Shown here: positions 15,601 to 23,749 of the stretch, in pieces | Layout: every line of letters begins with the position of its first letter | Numbering within the stretch: the stretch's first letter is position 1 | Assembly: GCA_036493755.1 (NCBI GenBank) | Contig: DASXPG010000066.1 | Coordinates: 1-31,073 of the forward strand | Source: DASXPG01 sp036493755 | GTDB lineage: Bacteria; Gemmatimonadota; Gemmatimonadetes; Gemmatimonadales; JACORV01 | Length of the DNA: 31,073 nt | Direction of reading: 5' to 3' | Made by a program: the position numbers and the translations under genes | The notes under the pieces: model-generated | Told to the model about the DNA's origin: nothing | The model's database searches: none | What the model saw: the letters and a program-made list of their open reading frames with translations, nothing else

Positions 15601-18600
15601 GGTCGCGGCCTTCCTGCCCTCGGGAAGCGGATCGCCGAACGGCGGCCCCGCCAGCTTCGTGCGCGACACGATGCGCCTGGTGGCTGTGGGTATCGGAACG
15701 GCGACGATCACCGCGACGGTCGACGGGATTCCGACCTCCATCGTCGCGACCGTCGGCAATGCGCCGGCCACCATCCAGATCACGTCGCCCGACACGACGC
15801 TGGGCAGCATCGGCGACAGCTACCAGGTGCGGACCAACATCAGGAACGCGCTGAACACATCGTTGCCCGCGAGCGCCGTCCTGTGGACGACCGCCGACCA
15901 GACGGTCGCGACGGTCTCGAGCTCCGGCCTGGTCACCGCGACCGGGCGCGGCGGACCGGTGACGGTACGCGCCACCAGCCCGGCCGACGGGACGCTCTTC
16001 GCCGACATCCACATCACCGTCTCCAACGCGCCGGTGTCGCTGACCATCGCGCCGCTGACGCCCACGCTGACGGCGCTCGGCGCGCAGACCACGCTGACCG
16101 CGACGGTTCGCAATGCGGCGGGCGCGATCGTCGGCTCGCCGGTTCCGGCTGTGACCTGGTCCACCAGCGGCTCGGGCGCCGCAACGGTGAACGCCGCGAC
16201 CGGCGTCGTGACTGCGGCATCGAACGGCTCGACGACCATCATCGCCACCGCCGGCTCGGCGACGAATAGCACGTTGGCCACCGTCGGCCAGCTGGCGTCG
16301 GGCTCACGCTCCACGATCAGCGCTTCGCTGAGCTCGATCACCGCCAACGGCTCGGCGACCTCGACCATCACGGTCCAGGCCAAGGATTCTCTCGGCGTGA
16401 GTCTGACAGCGAGCGGCGGCACGGTGCTGTTGACGCTCACCGGCACCGGCTCGCTCAGCGCCGTCACCAACAACGGCAACGGCACCTATACCGCGACGCT
16501 GACCGCGCCGATCTCGGTCGGCAGCGGAGCGATCAGCGGAACCATCGCGGGCGCGGCGATCACCACCGGCAATCCGCAGGTGACCTACACCGCCGCGGTG
16601 GACACCAAGTACGTGGTCGCGACGTCGGGGACCACGCCGGTCGCCGGAACCCAGGTCACGATCAGCGCCCAGCTCGCCGATGCCAACAACAACCCGGTCG
16701 CGGCCAACCCGGCGCGGACGGTGAACTGGACGAGCACCGGCGGAGGCTCGTTCGGCAGCCCGAGCTCGACCACCAGCCTGGCGACGGGCATCGCGACGGT
16801 GACCTTCACGACCAGCACCGCGGCAGGGACGCTCCATACCGTCACCGCAACCGACGGCTCGGGCCGCACCGGCACCACGGTCACGATCCAGACGCTGAGC
16901 GGCGGCGGCAACAATTACGTGGTGACGCCGGCGACGACCAGCCCGGCGGCCGGCGCCGCTGACATCGTCACCGCGCAGCTGCGCGACAACAACAACAACC
17001 CGGTGGCGCAGCCCGGCTTGACGGTGAACTGGACCAAGTCGAGTCCCAACGGCTCGTTCTCATCGGGCGGCACGTCGCTCACCAACAGCAGCGGCATCGC
17101 GACCATCACGCTGACGACGCACACCGTCTCGGGCACCGCCACCACGGTCACCGCGACGACGCCGGCGACGGCGAGCGGCACCAGCGGCTCCATCACGACT
17201 GTCCCCGGCGCAGCCAGCGTGGTCACGACCACGATCGGCTCCGCCGTCGGCGCGCTGCCGTCGGGCGGTACCACGACGATCACCGTGACCGCCAAAGACG
17301 CGAACACCAACGCCCTCACCAGCTCGGGCGGCGCGGTGACGCTGTCGACGACCAGCGGCTCCATCGGTGGCATCACCGACCACAACGACGGCACCTACAC
17401 GGCGACCTTCACCGCCGGCGTGGTCGGGACGGCGACGATTTCTGGCACCGTGAACGGCTTCACCATCACCAGCGGCAATCCGACCATCACGGTCAGCGCC
17501 GGTGGCGCGTCGCAGATGGCGATCAACGGCGGCAACGGCCAGACCGCGTCGGCGGGAAGCGCGGTGGCGGTACAGCCCTCGGTGATCGTCCGTGACGGCA
17601 GCGGCAACCCCGTGGGCGCCGGCGTCAACGTGACCTTCGCGGCCAGCGGCGGCGGCACGATTTCACCGGTGGGCGGCGTAGTGCCGACCAACAGCTCGGG
17701 AATCGCGACGCTGACATCCTGGACGTTAAGCACGACGGCGGGGCCGAATACGATGAGCGTGACGGCGATCTTCACCGGCGCGACGCTGAACTTCAGCGCC
17801 TCCGGCGTCGCCGGGCCGGCGTCGGCGGCGCAGTCGACCGCCAGCATCCCCACCGGCACGGCCGGATCGATCACCACGATCACGATCCAGGCCAAGGACG
17901 CCAACGGTAACAGCCGCACCACGACCAGCGGCGCCGTCGTCGCCTCGGTGACCGGCGGGAACACCGCAACGGCAACCGTGGTGGACAACCTCAACGGGAC
18001 CTACACGGCGACCTACGCGCCCACCGTGTCGGGCACCAGCAGCGACGTCATCGCCATCACCCTGGCCGGCTCGCCGATCAGCGGCAGCCCCTTCACCGTC
18101 TCGGTGAATCCGGGCGCGGCGCATCACTTCGTCGTGACCAACACCGGCGGCACGCCGATCGGCGGACAGTCGAGCGGCAGCCCCTTCAACGTCAAGGTGA
18201 CGGCGCAGGACCTGAACAACAACACGGCCTCCAGCTTCATTGGTACCGTGGACATCAGCTCGACCGGCACGCTCTCGGGTGGCAGCGGCACGACGCCGAG
18301 CTTCAGCGCCGGCGTGCTGGCATCGCGCGCCGTGACGATCGCGAACACCGGCAACTTCACCATCACCGCGACGAAGACCGGCGGCGGGCCGAGCGGCACG
18401 TCGAACACCTTCCCCGTCACCGGTCCGCCGTCGGCGGCGCAGAGCGTCGCCAGCGTTCCGGCCGGAGCGTCGAACGCCCTCACTACGATCACGGTGCAGG
18501 CCAAGGACGCCTTCGGTAACAACCGGACCGCGACCAGCGGCACGGTCGTCGTCAGCGTGAGCGGCGCAAACACCGCGACGGCAGCGGTGACCGACAACAA

Positions 18601-19405
18601 CGACGGCACCTACTCGGCTACCTACACGCCGACCGCGAGCGGCACCGACATCGTGGCGATCACCCTTGGCGGCGTGGCCATCGGCGGCAGTCCCTACAGC
18701 AGCGTAGTGGCCGCGGGCACCGCGACGCACCTGGTGATCACCGGCAGCGGCACGCAGACCGCGGGCCTCGGCCAGACGGTGACCATTACCGCGAAGGACG
18801 CGCTCAACAACACCGCGACCGGGTATAGCGGCGCCAAGTCGCTGACCTTCAGCGGCGCGGCGGTCGCACCCGCCGGCAATGCGCCGACCGCGACCGACAA
18901 CGGCGCCGTGGCGCGCAACTTCGGCATCGCGACCAGCGTGACCTTCACCAACGGCGTCGCGACCTCGAGCGTGGTGCTCTTCGACGCGCAGTCGGCGTCG
19001 GTCAGCATCACCGACGGCACCATCAGCACCACGGTTCACCTGGCGGTGACGGTGTCGGCGGCCGCGGTGGACAACTTCTCCTGGAACCTGACGACGCCCC
19101 AGGTCACGGCGGTGGCCTTTACCGGCACCAACACGCTGACGGCGCGCGACCACTTCAACAACACCGTGACCAACTTCGACGCGTCGGCCGACAACGTGAC
19201 GATCACGGTTGCACCGAGCGGGACGGTGAGCGGCCTCTCGGGTGGCGCGGTGTTGAATCTGAACGCCGACTTCGTGAACGGTGTCGCGGATCTGATCAAC
19301 GCTCTGACGTACACGCGGTCGGCCGCCGAGACATCGGTGACCTTCACCGCGACGAACACGACGGCGAAGACCGGCGTATCCGCGCCGGTGACGATCGGTC
19401 CGTGA
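12656..19405 (+). CDS. Giant exported protein of bacterial Ig-like repeats
   Basis: A 2249-residue protein from the chosen GTG at 12656, which has AGGA 8 nt upstream. An in-frame ATG at 12584 exists, but its extra 24 codons cross two inverted repeats and do not look like a leader peptide. A short hydrophobic signal (about residues 17-32) includes IAAC at Cys27, fitting a lipobox; Cys33 is an alternative. Residues about 40-1210 are BIG2-like domains of 80-100 aa (W-x-S, VATV-x-x-x-G-x-VTA, G-x-A-x-I-x-A patterns). From about 1215 the domains are Big1/filamin-like with a recurring GTYTAT strand. The composition is rich in Thr, Ser, Ala and Val. It ends abruptly (SAPVTIGP) with no visible anchor, sorting signal or barrel. 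The probable role is a surface fibre, adhesin or matrix protein. It is followed after 79 nt by the kinase gene. Confidence 0.85.
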   Translation: MTKITYSGAPASRRVRIARFLAVIAACMAAVTCDLVTAPKAGSASGFAFTLTSKPQLVVGEPVPITIDVSQAGTALQGARLDITSDHPNVVDVVTNSDFSHVLNPLARGTAVLTVKLIGSTLGDIPPSDTFAVTVVAHAITATRGSVTMRSLQDTLTFGTKVFDANNVELVGDESAVRWVSESPLIVSIDPITGRATALANGTAILRASIDVDTALDTVTVQQRVAHYTFAPSPVVIAALGATAQITATPKDSGGSTVTLGGLPAVTFTSRRPGSFTVNGTGLVTGNLNDTAFVVATSTVGTGTVIDSVNVEVGQVAQSIVINQTGPINKDALNDSVLISATALDARNQPINTRNINFTSRTPLVARRTTSTSSSAVFALDRTGSSVIAAQLDQAKDSISVVVSNVARTTFVTPDTLKFATVDDTLPLSVKVRNSIGDTVSLATTPVTWRSLDTTIAKVDSTGHVWARSVGTAFVTASITTGTPDTSVIRVQNLPTSVHLAQGPVTLASIGDSISIGTNITNARNKQLGAGSVQWTTTGASVASIGTPPLVTAQGRGSAFIIIADTNNAAHRDSVLVTVTNAPFKVILDHHTDAFQAITTKRQFNATVNNRRGAPIPQQALLWSSSNTTVATVDASGNVTAQGVGTALIFVADTAQGFVADTATVTSANDVDHIIVAQFPSAAIGSLLDTLRLSPTAVNIVGGSVVGVAFRWTSADTSIASVDSVTGLVTGKKVGSVNVTVSIPTAPSVPVVTTRIDVSNQPTSITLLGGPITLANIGDTVLPPASMTNKLGASLPRSAAQWLADNPNVVFVSHDTVIALNRGSTLVRARNSVSTQIQDSVLVTVTNAPVTMNVQPHSDSLPSLGRTKQLAVSVANAHGAAILNEPITWTSSNQAILQVSPTGLVSSVGIGTALVIATAPFNGKADTATIKVSNLAATVAISPASAPLAAVSATMLLTSTPRNEAGGVISGSTPTWTTSNASVAAFLPSGSGSPNGGPASFVRDTMRLVAVGIGTATITATVDGIPTSIVATVGNAPATIQITSPDTTLGSIGDSYQVRTNIRNALNTSLPASAVLWTTADQTVATVSSSGLVTATGRGGPVTVRATSPADGTLFADIHITVSNAPVSLTIAPLTPTLTALGAQTTLTATVRNAAGAIVGSPVPAVTWSTSGSGAATVNAATGVVTAASNGSTTIIATAGSATNSTLATVGQLASGSRSTISASLSSITANGSATSTITVQAKDSLGVSLTASGGTVLLTLTGTGSLSAVTNNGNGTYTATLTAPISVGSGAISGTIAGAAITTGNPQVTYTAAVDTKYVVATSGTTPVAGTQVTISAQLADANNNPVAANPARTVNWTSTGGGSFGSPSSTTSLATGIATVTFTTSTAAGTLHTVTATDGSGRTGTTVTIQTLSGGGNNYVVTPATTSPAAGAADIVTAQLRDNNNNPVAQPGLTVNWTKSSPNGSFSSGGTSLTNSSGIATITLTTHTVSGTATTVTATTPATASGTSGSITTVPGAASVVTTTIGSAVGALPSGGTTTITVTAKDANTNALTSSGGAVTLSTTSGSIGGITDHNDGTYTATFTAGVVGTATISGTVNGFTITSGNPTITVSAGGASQMAINGGNGQTASAGSAVAVQPSVIVRDGSGNPVGAGVNVTFAASGGGTISPVGGVVPTNSSGIATLTSWTLSTTAGPNTMSVTAIFTGATLNFSASGVAGPASAAQSTASIPTGTAGSITTITIQAKDANGNSRTTTSGAVVASVTGGNTATATVVDNLNGTYTATYAPTVSGTSSDVIAITLAGSPISGSPFTVSVNPGAAHHFVVTNTGGTPIGGQSSGSPFNVKVTAQDLNNNTASSFIGTVDISSTGTLSGGSGTTPSFSAGVLASRAVTIANTGNFTITATKTGGGPSGTSNTFPVTGPPSAAQSVASVPAGASNALTTITVQAKDAFGNNRTATSGTVVVSVSGANTATAAVTDNNDGTYSATYTPTASGTDIVAITLGGVAIGGSPYSSVVAAGTATHLVITGSGTQTAGLGQTVTITAKDALNNTATGYSGAKSLTFSGAAVAPAGNAPTATDNGAVARNFGIATSVTFTNGVATSSVVLFDAQSASVSITDGTISTTVHLAVTVSAAAVDNFSWNLTTPQVTAVAFTGTNTLTARDHFNNTVTNFDASADNVTITVAPSGTVSGLSGGAVLNLNADFVNGVADLINALTYTRSAAETSVTFTATNTTAKTGVSAPVTIGP
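14132..16290 (+). repeat. Three-domain super-repeat within the giant protein gene
   Basis: A block of three Ig-like domains repeats at about 800-bp spacing, with block starts at 14132 (NLPTSVHL), 14933 (NQPTSITL) and 15758 (NAPATIQI, incomplete). Each opens with a T-L-x-S/N-IGD motif. The junction phrase DSVLVTVTNAP is encoded almost identically at about 14371 and 15171. This is protein-level modular duplication with partial DNA identity. Confidence 0.65.
17811..18720 (+). repeat. Filamin-like repeat pair within the giant protein gene
   Basis: Two copies of a module of about 203 residues contain SAAQS-x-AS-x-P, then TTITxQAKDAxGNxRT and a GTYxATYxPTxSGT strand. The GTY codons fall at 17996 and 18605, exactly 609 bp apart. 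More diverged copies of the GTYTAT strand occur at 16481 and 17390. Confidence 0.65.
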
Positions 19406-19437
19406 TCAATATCATGGCGCGTGACCGGCGGTCCGGG

Positions 19438-19448
19438 ACATATTATGT
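19438..19448. repeat. Short palindrome before the kinase gene
   Basis: ACATA-T-TATGT, an 11-bp palindrome in the 79-nt gap between the giant gene and the kinase gene. It contains TATTAT, which could be a -10 box, but no matching -35 is visible. It may be an operator or chance. Confidence 0.25.
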
Positions 19449-19484
19449 GCAATCATCACAAGCACTTATCTCTGGCAGGCATGC

Positions 19485-21179
19485 ATGAAGTGTTCCCAGT
19501 GCGGTACTGAACTCAGCGGCGGTTCGGCGTTTTGCCCGAGCTGCGGCGCCGCCACCAAGGATCCCTCCGCGGCGACGGTCGCCATTTCGGCCGCGCCGCC
19601 GCCTGAGGATCCGCTCCTCGTCGCGGTGCGCGATGCGCTGGGGCAGTACTACGCCGTCGAGAAGGAGCTGGGCCGCGGCGGCATGGCCGTGGTCTACAAG
19701 GGCAAGGAGAAGGGTCTCGAGCGCGAAGTCGCCATCAAGGTGCTGCCGCCCGAGATGGCGCTCCAGGGGGGCACCGCCGACCGGTTCCGCCGCGAGGCGC
19801 GGCTGGCCGCGTCGCTCGAGCACCAGAACATCATCCCGGTCTATCGGGTCGGCGAAGAGAAGAACCTGATCTACATGGCGATGAAGTTCGTCCGGGGCCG
19901 CGCCCTGGACAGCATCATCGAGCAGCAAGGTGCCCTGCCCATTCCCGTGGTGACGCGGATCCTGGCGGCGGCCGCCGCCGGCCTGGCCCACGCCCATGAG
20001 CATGGCGTGGTCCATCGCGACATCAAGGGCGCCAACATCCTGATCGAGCTCGATGGACGCCCGCTGGTGGCGGACTTCGGCATCGCCCGCGCCATGACCG
20101 AGAACTCGCTGACCGCGAGCGGCATGGTGATCGGCACGCCCAACTTCATGAGCCCCGAGCAATGCGGCGGCTCCAAGGTCGGGCCCCAGTCGGACCAGTA
20201 CTCGTTAGGCGTGCTCGGCTTCCAGATGCTGACCGGGCAGCTCCCCTTCGAGGCCGATTCGATCATGGGGATCATTCAGCACCACTACATGACACCGCCG
20301 CCGGACATCACCGCGGTGCGCGAAGGGGTGCCGCAGGCGCTGCTCGACGTCATCTACAGGGCCCTGGCCAAGAAACCCGACGACCGCTTCGGCCACACCT
20401 CGGAGATGGCCGACGCACTCGACGCGGTGCCGGCGACGGTGGAAGAGAAGCGCGAGAGCTTGGCGATGCTCAAGCAGCTCTCGCAGGGCGAGAAGGTCGC
20501 CACGGTACGCACCGAGTCGCTGCCGCCGCTGTCGCTGACGGCATCGATCAGCGGCCAGCGTGCCTCGGTGGCGCGCCCGGCGCCGACCTCCGGCGCGGGA
20601 ATTTCCGGCGCGCGGACCAAGCTGATCGACAAGAAGGGCGCCCCCGACGCGAAGCAGAAGCCGAAGGGCAAGGGCGGATTGATCGCCGCCGTGATCACCG
20701 TGCTGGCGTTAGGCGGCGCGGGCGCGTATTACGGCATGGTGATCATTCCGCAACAGCGGGCGGCGGCCGCCGCCGCGGCCGCGCAGGCCGCGCAGCCGCT
20801 CCAGCCGCAGCCCACCCGCCGCGAGACGATCCTCGTGGCCGCACCACCGCCGGCTCCGGCCGCCGCCGCGCCGCGCCAGGACCGGCGCGACCGCGCGGCG
20901 AACCCGGCCCCGGCACCGGCGCCGGCCCCCGCCCCGCCGGCGGCCCCGGTCGGTCGCGGCACGCTGATCATTTCGGCCGGCGCCGGATGCGCCGGCGCAG
21001 AGATCCAGGTGGATGGCAATCGGGTCGGACAGGGCCGCCTCTCCACGCCCGTGTCGGCCGGCACGCATACCGTGAAAGTGATCCCCGAGTCGGGCACCCC
21101 GTGGCAGACCAGCGTGACGGTGGGAGCCGGCGAATCGAAGAGCGTTCTCGCGTCAGGATTGTCGTGCAACTCAGAATGA
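19485..21179 (+). CDS. Zinc-ribbon Ser/Thr protein kinase with TM helix and PEGA-like domain
   Basis: A 564-residue Hanks-type kinase. The N-terminus is a four-cysteine zinc ribbon (CSQC and CPSC, residues 3-20). The kinase domain (about 55-315) has the glycine loop GRGGMAVVYKG, VAIK lysine (about 85), HRDIKGANIL catalytic loop, DFG (about 197-199) and MSPEQ, so it should be active. A linker with Thr/Ser residues leads to one transmembrane helix (about 398-422). Ala-rich and Pro-Ala-rich spacers follow, then a PEGA-like extracytoplasmic domain (about 489-552; IQVDGNRVGQGRLSTPVSAG). The ATG at 19485 follows GGCAGG; an ATG 4 nt upstream is out of frame. Its stop overlaps the next gene (ATGA). 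It probably passes surface signals to cytoplasmic targets. Confidence 0.93.
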   Translation: MKCSQCGTELSGGSAFCPSCGAATKDPSAATVAISAAPPPEDPLLVAVRDALGQYYAVEKELGRGGMAVVYKGKEKGLEREVAIKVLPPEMALQGGTADRFRREARLAASLEHQNIIPVYRVGEEKNLIYMAMKFVRGRALDSIIEQQGALPIPVVTRILAAAAAGLAHAHEHGVVHRDIKGANILIELDGRPLVADFGIARAMTENSLTASGMVIGTPNFMSPEQCGGSKVGPQSDQYSLGVLGFQMLTGQLPFEADSIMGIIQHHYMTPPPDITAVREGVPQALLDVIYRALAKKPDDRFGHTSEMADALDAVPATVEEKRESLAMLKQLSQGEKVATVRTESLPPLSLTASISGQRASVARPAPTSGAGISGARTKLIDKKGAPDAKQKPKGKGGLIAAVITVLALGGAGAYYGMVIIPQQRAAAAAAAAQAAQPLQPQPTRRETILVAAPPPAPAAAAPRQDRRDRAANPAPAPAPAPAPPAAPVGRGTLIISAGAGCAGAEIQVDGNRVGQGRLSTPVSAGTHTVKVIPESGTPWQTSVTVGAGESKSVLASGLSCNSE

Positions 21180-22216
21180 GCCGCCTGCTCTTCGTCGCCG
21201 TCATGCTGGCGGCCGTGCCCGGGCGATTGTTCGCCCAGGCCGACGAGCAGCTGCGCCAGGCGATCCGGCGCTATGAAAACCTCGACATCGACCGTGCCCG
21301 GACGATGTTCGAGCAGGTGATCTCGCCTTCGTCGCCCTTCCAGGTGACCGAGGCACAACGCGTGACCGCCTACAAGTACCTGGGCGCGACCTACGCGACC
21401 CTGGGCAAGGCCGATTCCGCCAAGATGTTCTTCAAGGCGGCGCTCAGCCGCGATCCGCTGGTGGACCTCGATCCCCGGGCCTTCGGCGAGCAGGAGCGGC
21501 AGACCTTCCAGCAGGCGCGGCTCGAGGTGTTCCGCGTGGGACTGCGGCCGATTCCGCGCGACACCATCGATCCGCGGAGCGGACACGTCAACATCACGGT
21601 GGCGACGACGCACGGCGGTCACGTGCGCGTCGAGCTGCGCAGCGCCGACGATGAAACGCAGCGGGTCACCCTGTTCGACGGCGCCGTCGAAGGACCGCGC
21701 GACATTTCATTCAACGGCCTCAATCCGCGCGACGGCAGCTTCATTCCGCCGGGCGCCTACGACGTCGTGGTCCTGGGCGAGGACACCGTTCGCGCCTCGG
21801 CGATCGACTCGACCAGCGCGCTGATCGAGATCGGCTGGGACCGCGCGCCGCTCGCCGATACCATCGCCAGTCTGGGCGCCAACGACACCCTGCCCACGCG
21901 TCTACCGTCGTCCACGGCGACCCGCGAGCTGGTACTCGGCGTCGGCCTCGCCGCGACCGCGATCCTGGCCTCCAAGGTGATCGGTCAATCGGATCTGGAA
22001 GGACGCGGCGCGCTCTCGGCCGCGGTGGCGGGTGCTGGAGTCATGGGCGGGATCTATGCCTACCTGCACCGGCGCAACCACCCCGAAATCCCGGCCAACG
22101 TCGCCGAGAATGCGGCACGGCAGCAGCGCCGCGCGGCGGTCAACGGGCGCATCATGGCCGAGAATACCACGCGGATTCAGGCCACCAAGGTTATCATCAG
22201 GCCCCTCGGACAATGA
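21176..22216 (+). CDS. Exported TPR-like membrane protein of the kinase operon
   Basis: A 346-residue protein with a signal peptide (about residues 1-20, LFAQ). A helical repeat region resembling TPRs (about 22-100; AYKYLGATYATLGKADSAKMFFKAAL) and a beta-rich middle domain (about 135-205; PPGAYDVVVLGED, as in FlgD/PEGA-like Ig folds) follow. Two hydrophobic helices lie near the C-terminus (about 248-265 and 277-296). It is coupled by ATGA overlaps to both the kinase gene before it and the Ig/barrel gene after it, so the three products probably form one assembly or pathway. The specific role is unknown. Confidence 0.8.
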   Translation: MSRLLFVAVMLAAVPGRLFAQADEQLRQAIRRYENLDIDRARTMFEQVISPSSPFQVTEAQRVTAYKYLGATYATLGKADSAKMFFKAALSRDPLVDLDPRAFGEQERQTFQQARLEVFRVGLRPIPRDTIDPRSGHVNITVATTHGGHVRVELRSADDETQRVTLFDGAVEGPRDISFNGLNPRDGSFIPPGAYDVVVLGEDTVRASAIDSTSALIEIGWDRAPLADTIASLGANDTLPTRLPSSTATRELVLGVGLAATAILASKVIGQSDLEGRGALSAAVAGAGVMGGIYAYLHRRNHPEIPANVAENAARQQRRAAVNGRIMAENTTRIQATKVIIRPLGQ

Positions 22217-23670
22217 GACTCACCGTCGCTGTGGCCTGCGGGCTCGTCGCCCTGAGTGTCGCCTGCGCCGACAAGGCGAAGGTGCAGATCGCGCAGGCAC
22301 CGCCGCCGGAAACGGTGTTCGTGCGCCAGCCCGAGCCGGCGCCGCCGCCGCCCGAGCCGCTCGCGGTCACGCCCCATCTCGTCGGCTTCAACGCCATCGG
22401 CGATACCGAGCGGCTGTCACTTCCCGAGGGCGCGACCTGCGTCGCGGCGAGCGAGAACATCGCGGTGGTGGATTCGACGGGCCTGGTGCGCGCCACCGGA
22501 AACGGCGCAACGCACCTGCGCTGCTGGCAGGGCGAGCACAACGCGCAGGTGAAGATCAACGTCGCGCAGGAGGTCGCGCGGGTACAGGTCGTCGCCGATG
22601 AGGGCCTGGCGATGCGCAAGAGCGGCGACTCTCTGCACCTCAATCTCGCGCGGGTCGACCGGCTGGGAACGCCGGTTGCCGGGAGCAAGACGATGTGGTC
22701 ATCGCTCGCTCCCGACGTGGTGCGGGTGGATTCGACCAGCGGCGTGGTTTTCGGCGTGGCCGATTCGGGGACCGCGCGCATCGTCGGGACGGCGGCGCAG
22801 GTCGCCGATACCGTCATCGTCGAAGTCGGCGTCAAGCAGGCGGCCACGCAGCTGCTGAGCAGCACCAGCCGCACCGCCAGCTCGCGCCTTCGGACATTGG
22901 CGCGGGCGAATTCGACCCAGCGCTTCGGGCTGCGCGCGCCCGGGGCGACGAGCCCGACCGGCATCGTCAATCAATCCCTGACGTCGCCCGCCCAGGTAGT
23001 CGGCGGAAATGGCGTCGGCGCGCGGAATCCGCAGCCAGGCGACTCGCTTTTCAAGGATCCCGCGTTCGGCCTCGCGGCCCATCGCGTCGTCGTGCCGTCG
23101 CTGCTGGCTGGATTCGCCGAGCACCGCATCATCACGACGCTGGGTGGTCTGGAGAAGACCTCGGGCGCGATCTACGGCGGTGGCCTGAGCCTCACGAGCC
23201 GCGGCGTGCTGGGGCTGCGCTTCCAGTTCATGAGCGGGACGCTGAGCAAGGACACCAGCACGGCGGCCGACCTCAAGCTGACCGACGGCTCGGTGGATGC
23301 GACGGTCGCCATCGCTCCGTGGCTGAACATCATCGGCGGCGTCGAAGCGCGGCGCTACGAGTCGACGGCCATTCAGCGCTGGGTGATGGTCGGGGCAGGA
23401 GCCGAAACCAATTTCAGTCTCGGCGGCGGATCGCTCCGCGGCATCGCGCGGCTCAAGCTGCTGCCGCTGATTTCGATCGCGAGCGACGTGGGCACGGTCA
23501 CTTCACCGAGCTTCGGGCTCTCCGGCGGGTTCGGCATCGGCTTCGAGAACCGGCGGATTTCGTCCAGCCTGCTCTATGACATCGAGCGCTACAGCTTCCC
23601 CAACGGCAGCGGCCGCAAGGAACAGTTCGGCGCGCTGCTCTTCCAGCTGGGATATCGCCTGGGCTGGTAA
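22213..23670 (+). CDS. Ig-like domain lipoprotein with C-terminal predicted beta-barrel
   Basis: A 485-residue protein starting in an ATGA overlap. The signal ends at a lipobox-like SVAC (Cys about 18). A proline-rich spacer (PEPAPPPPEP) leads to BIG2-type domains (about residues 50-210; ENIAVVDSTGLVRATGNGATHLRC and APDVVRVDSTSGVVFGVADSGTARIVG). After a linker, residues about 290-485 alternate like outer-membrane strands and end YRLGW, with an aromatic last residue, suggesting a small barrel. This would put Ig-like domains on an outer-membrane anchor. Together with the giant Ig-repeat protein upstream, it could form a surface attachment pair; that is inference. Confidence 0.78.
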   Translation: MRLTVAVACGLVALSVACADKAKVQIAQAPPPETVFVRQPEPAPPPPEPLAVTPHLVGFNAIGDTERLSLPEGATCVAASENIAVVDSTGLVRATGNGATHLRCWQGEHNAQVKINVAQEVARVQVVADEGLAMRKSGDSLHLNLARVDRLGTPVAGSKTMWSSLAPDVVRVDSTSGVVFGVADSGTARIVGTAAQVADTVIVEVGVKQAATQLLSSTSRTASSRLRTLARANSTQRFGLRAPGATSPTGIVNQSLTSPAQVVGGNGVGARNPQPGDSLFKDPAFGLAAHRVVVPSLLAGFAEHRIITTLGGLEKTSGAIYGGGLSLTSRGVLGLRFQFMSGTLSKDTSTAADLKLTDGSVDATVAIAPWLNIIGGVEARRYESTAIQRWVMVGAGAETNFSLGGGSLRGIARLKLLPLISIASDVGTVTSPSFGLSGGFGIGFENRRISSSLLYDIERYSFPNGSGRKEQFGALLFQLGYRLGW

Positions 23671-23713
23671 GAAGAACCAAGGTATGGAAGATCCAGGGCC
23701 GTGAGGTTCATCA

Positions 23714-23743
23714 CCGCCATTGGCGGGCCACCCTCGCTATACT
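23714..23743 (+). promoter_or_regulatory. Hairpin and -10 box before the small exported protein gene
   Basis: CCGCC-ATT-GGCGG (23714-23726) is a short inverted repeat. TATACT (23738-23743) ends 6 nt before the ATG at 23750, predicting a leaderless transcript. No good -35 is visible; the inverted repeat sits where an activator or repressor might bind. Confidence 0.45.
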
Positions 23744-23749
23744 TGCCGG

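Noticed and set aside
17726..19153. Long minus-strand open frame (475 codons) opposite the giant gene
   Set aside because: Its Arg/Gly/His-rich composition is typical of antisense to a Thr/Ala/Val-rich high-GC gene. The plus frame has regular Ig-like repeats.
20162..21175. Upstream extension of the TPR gene frame through the kinase gene
   Set aside because: The frame is open but the product is Arg-rich with no domain. The ATG at 21176, with signal peptide and ATGA overlap, is the real start.
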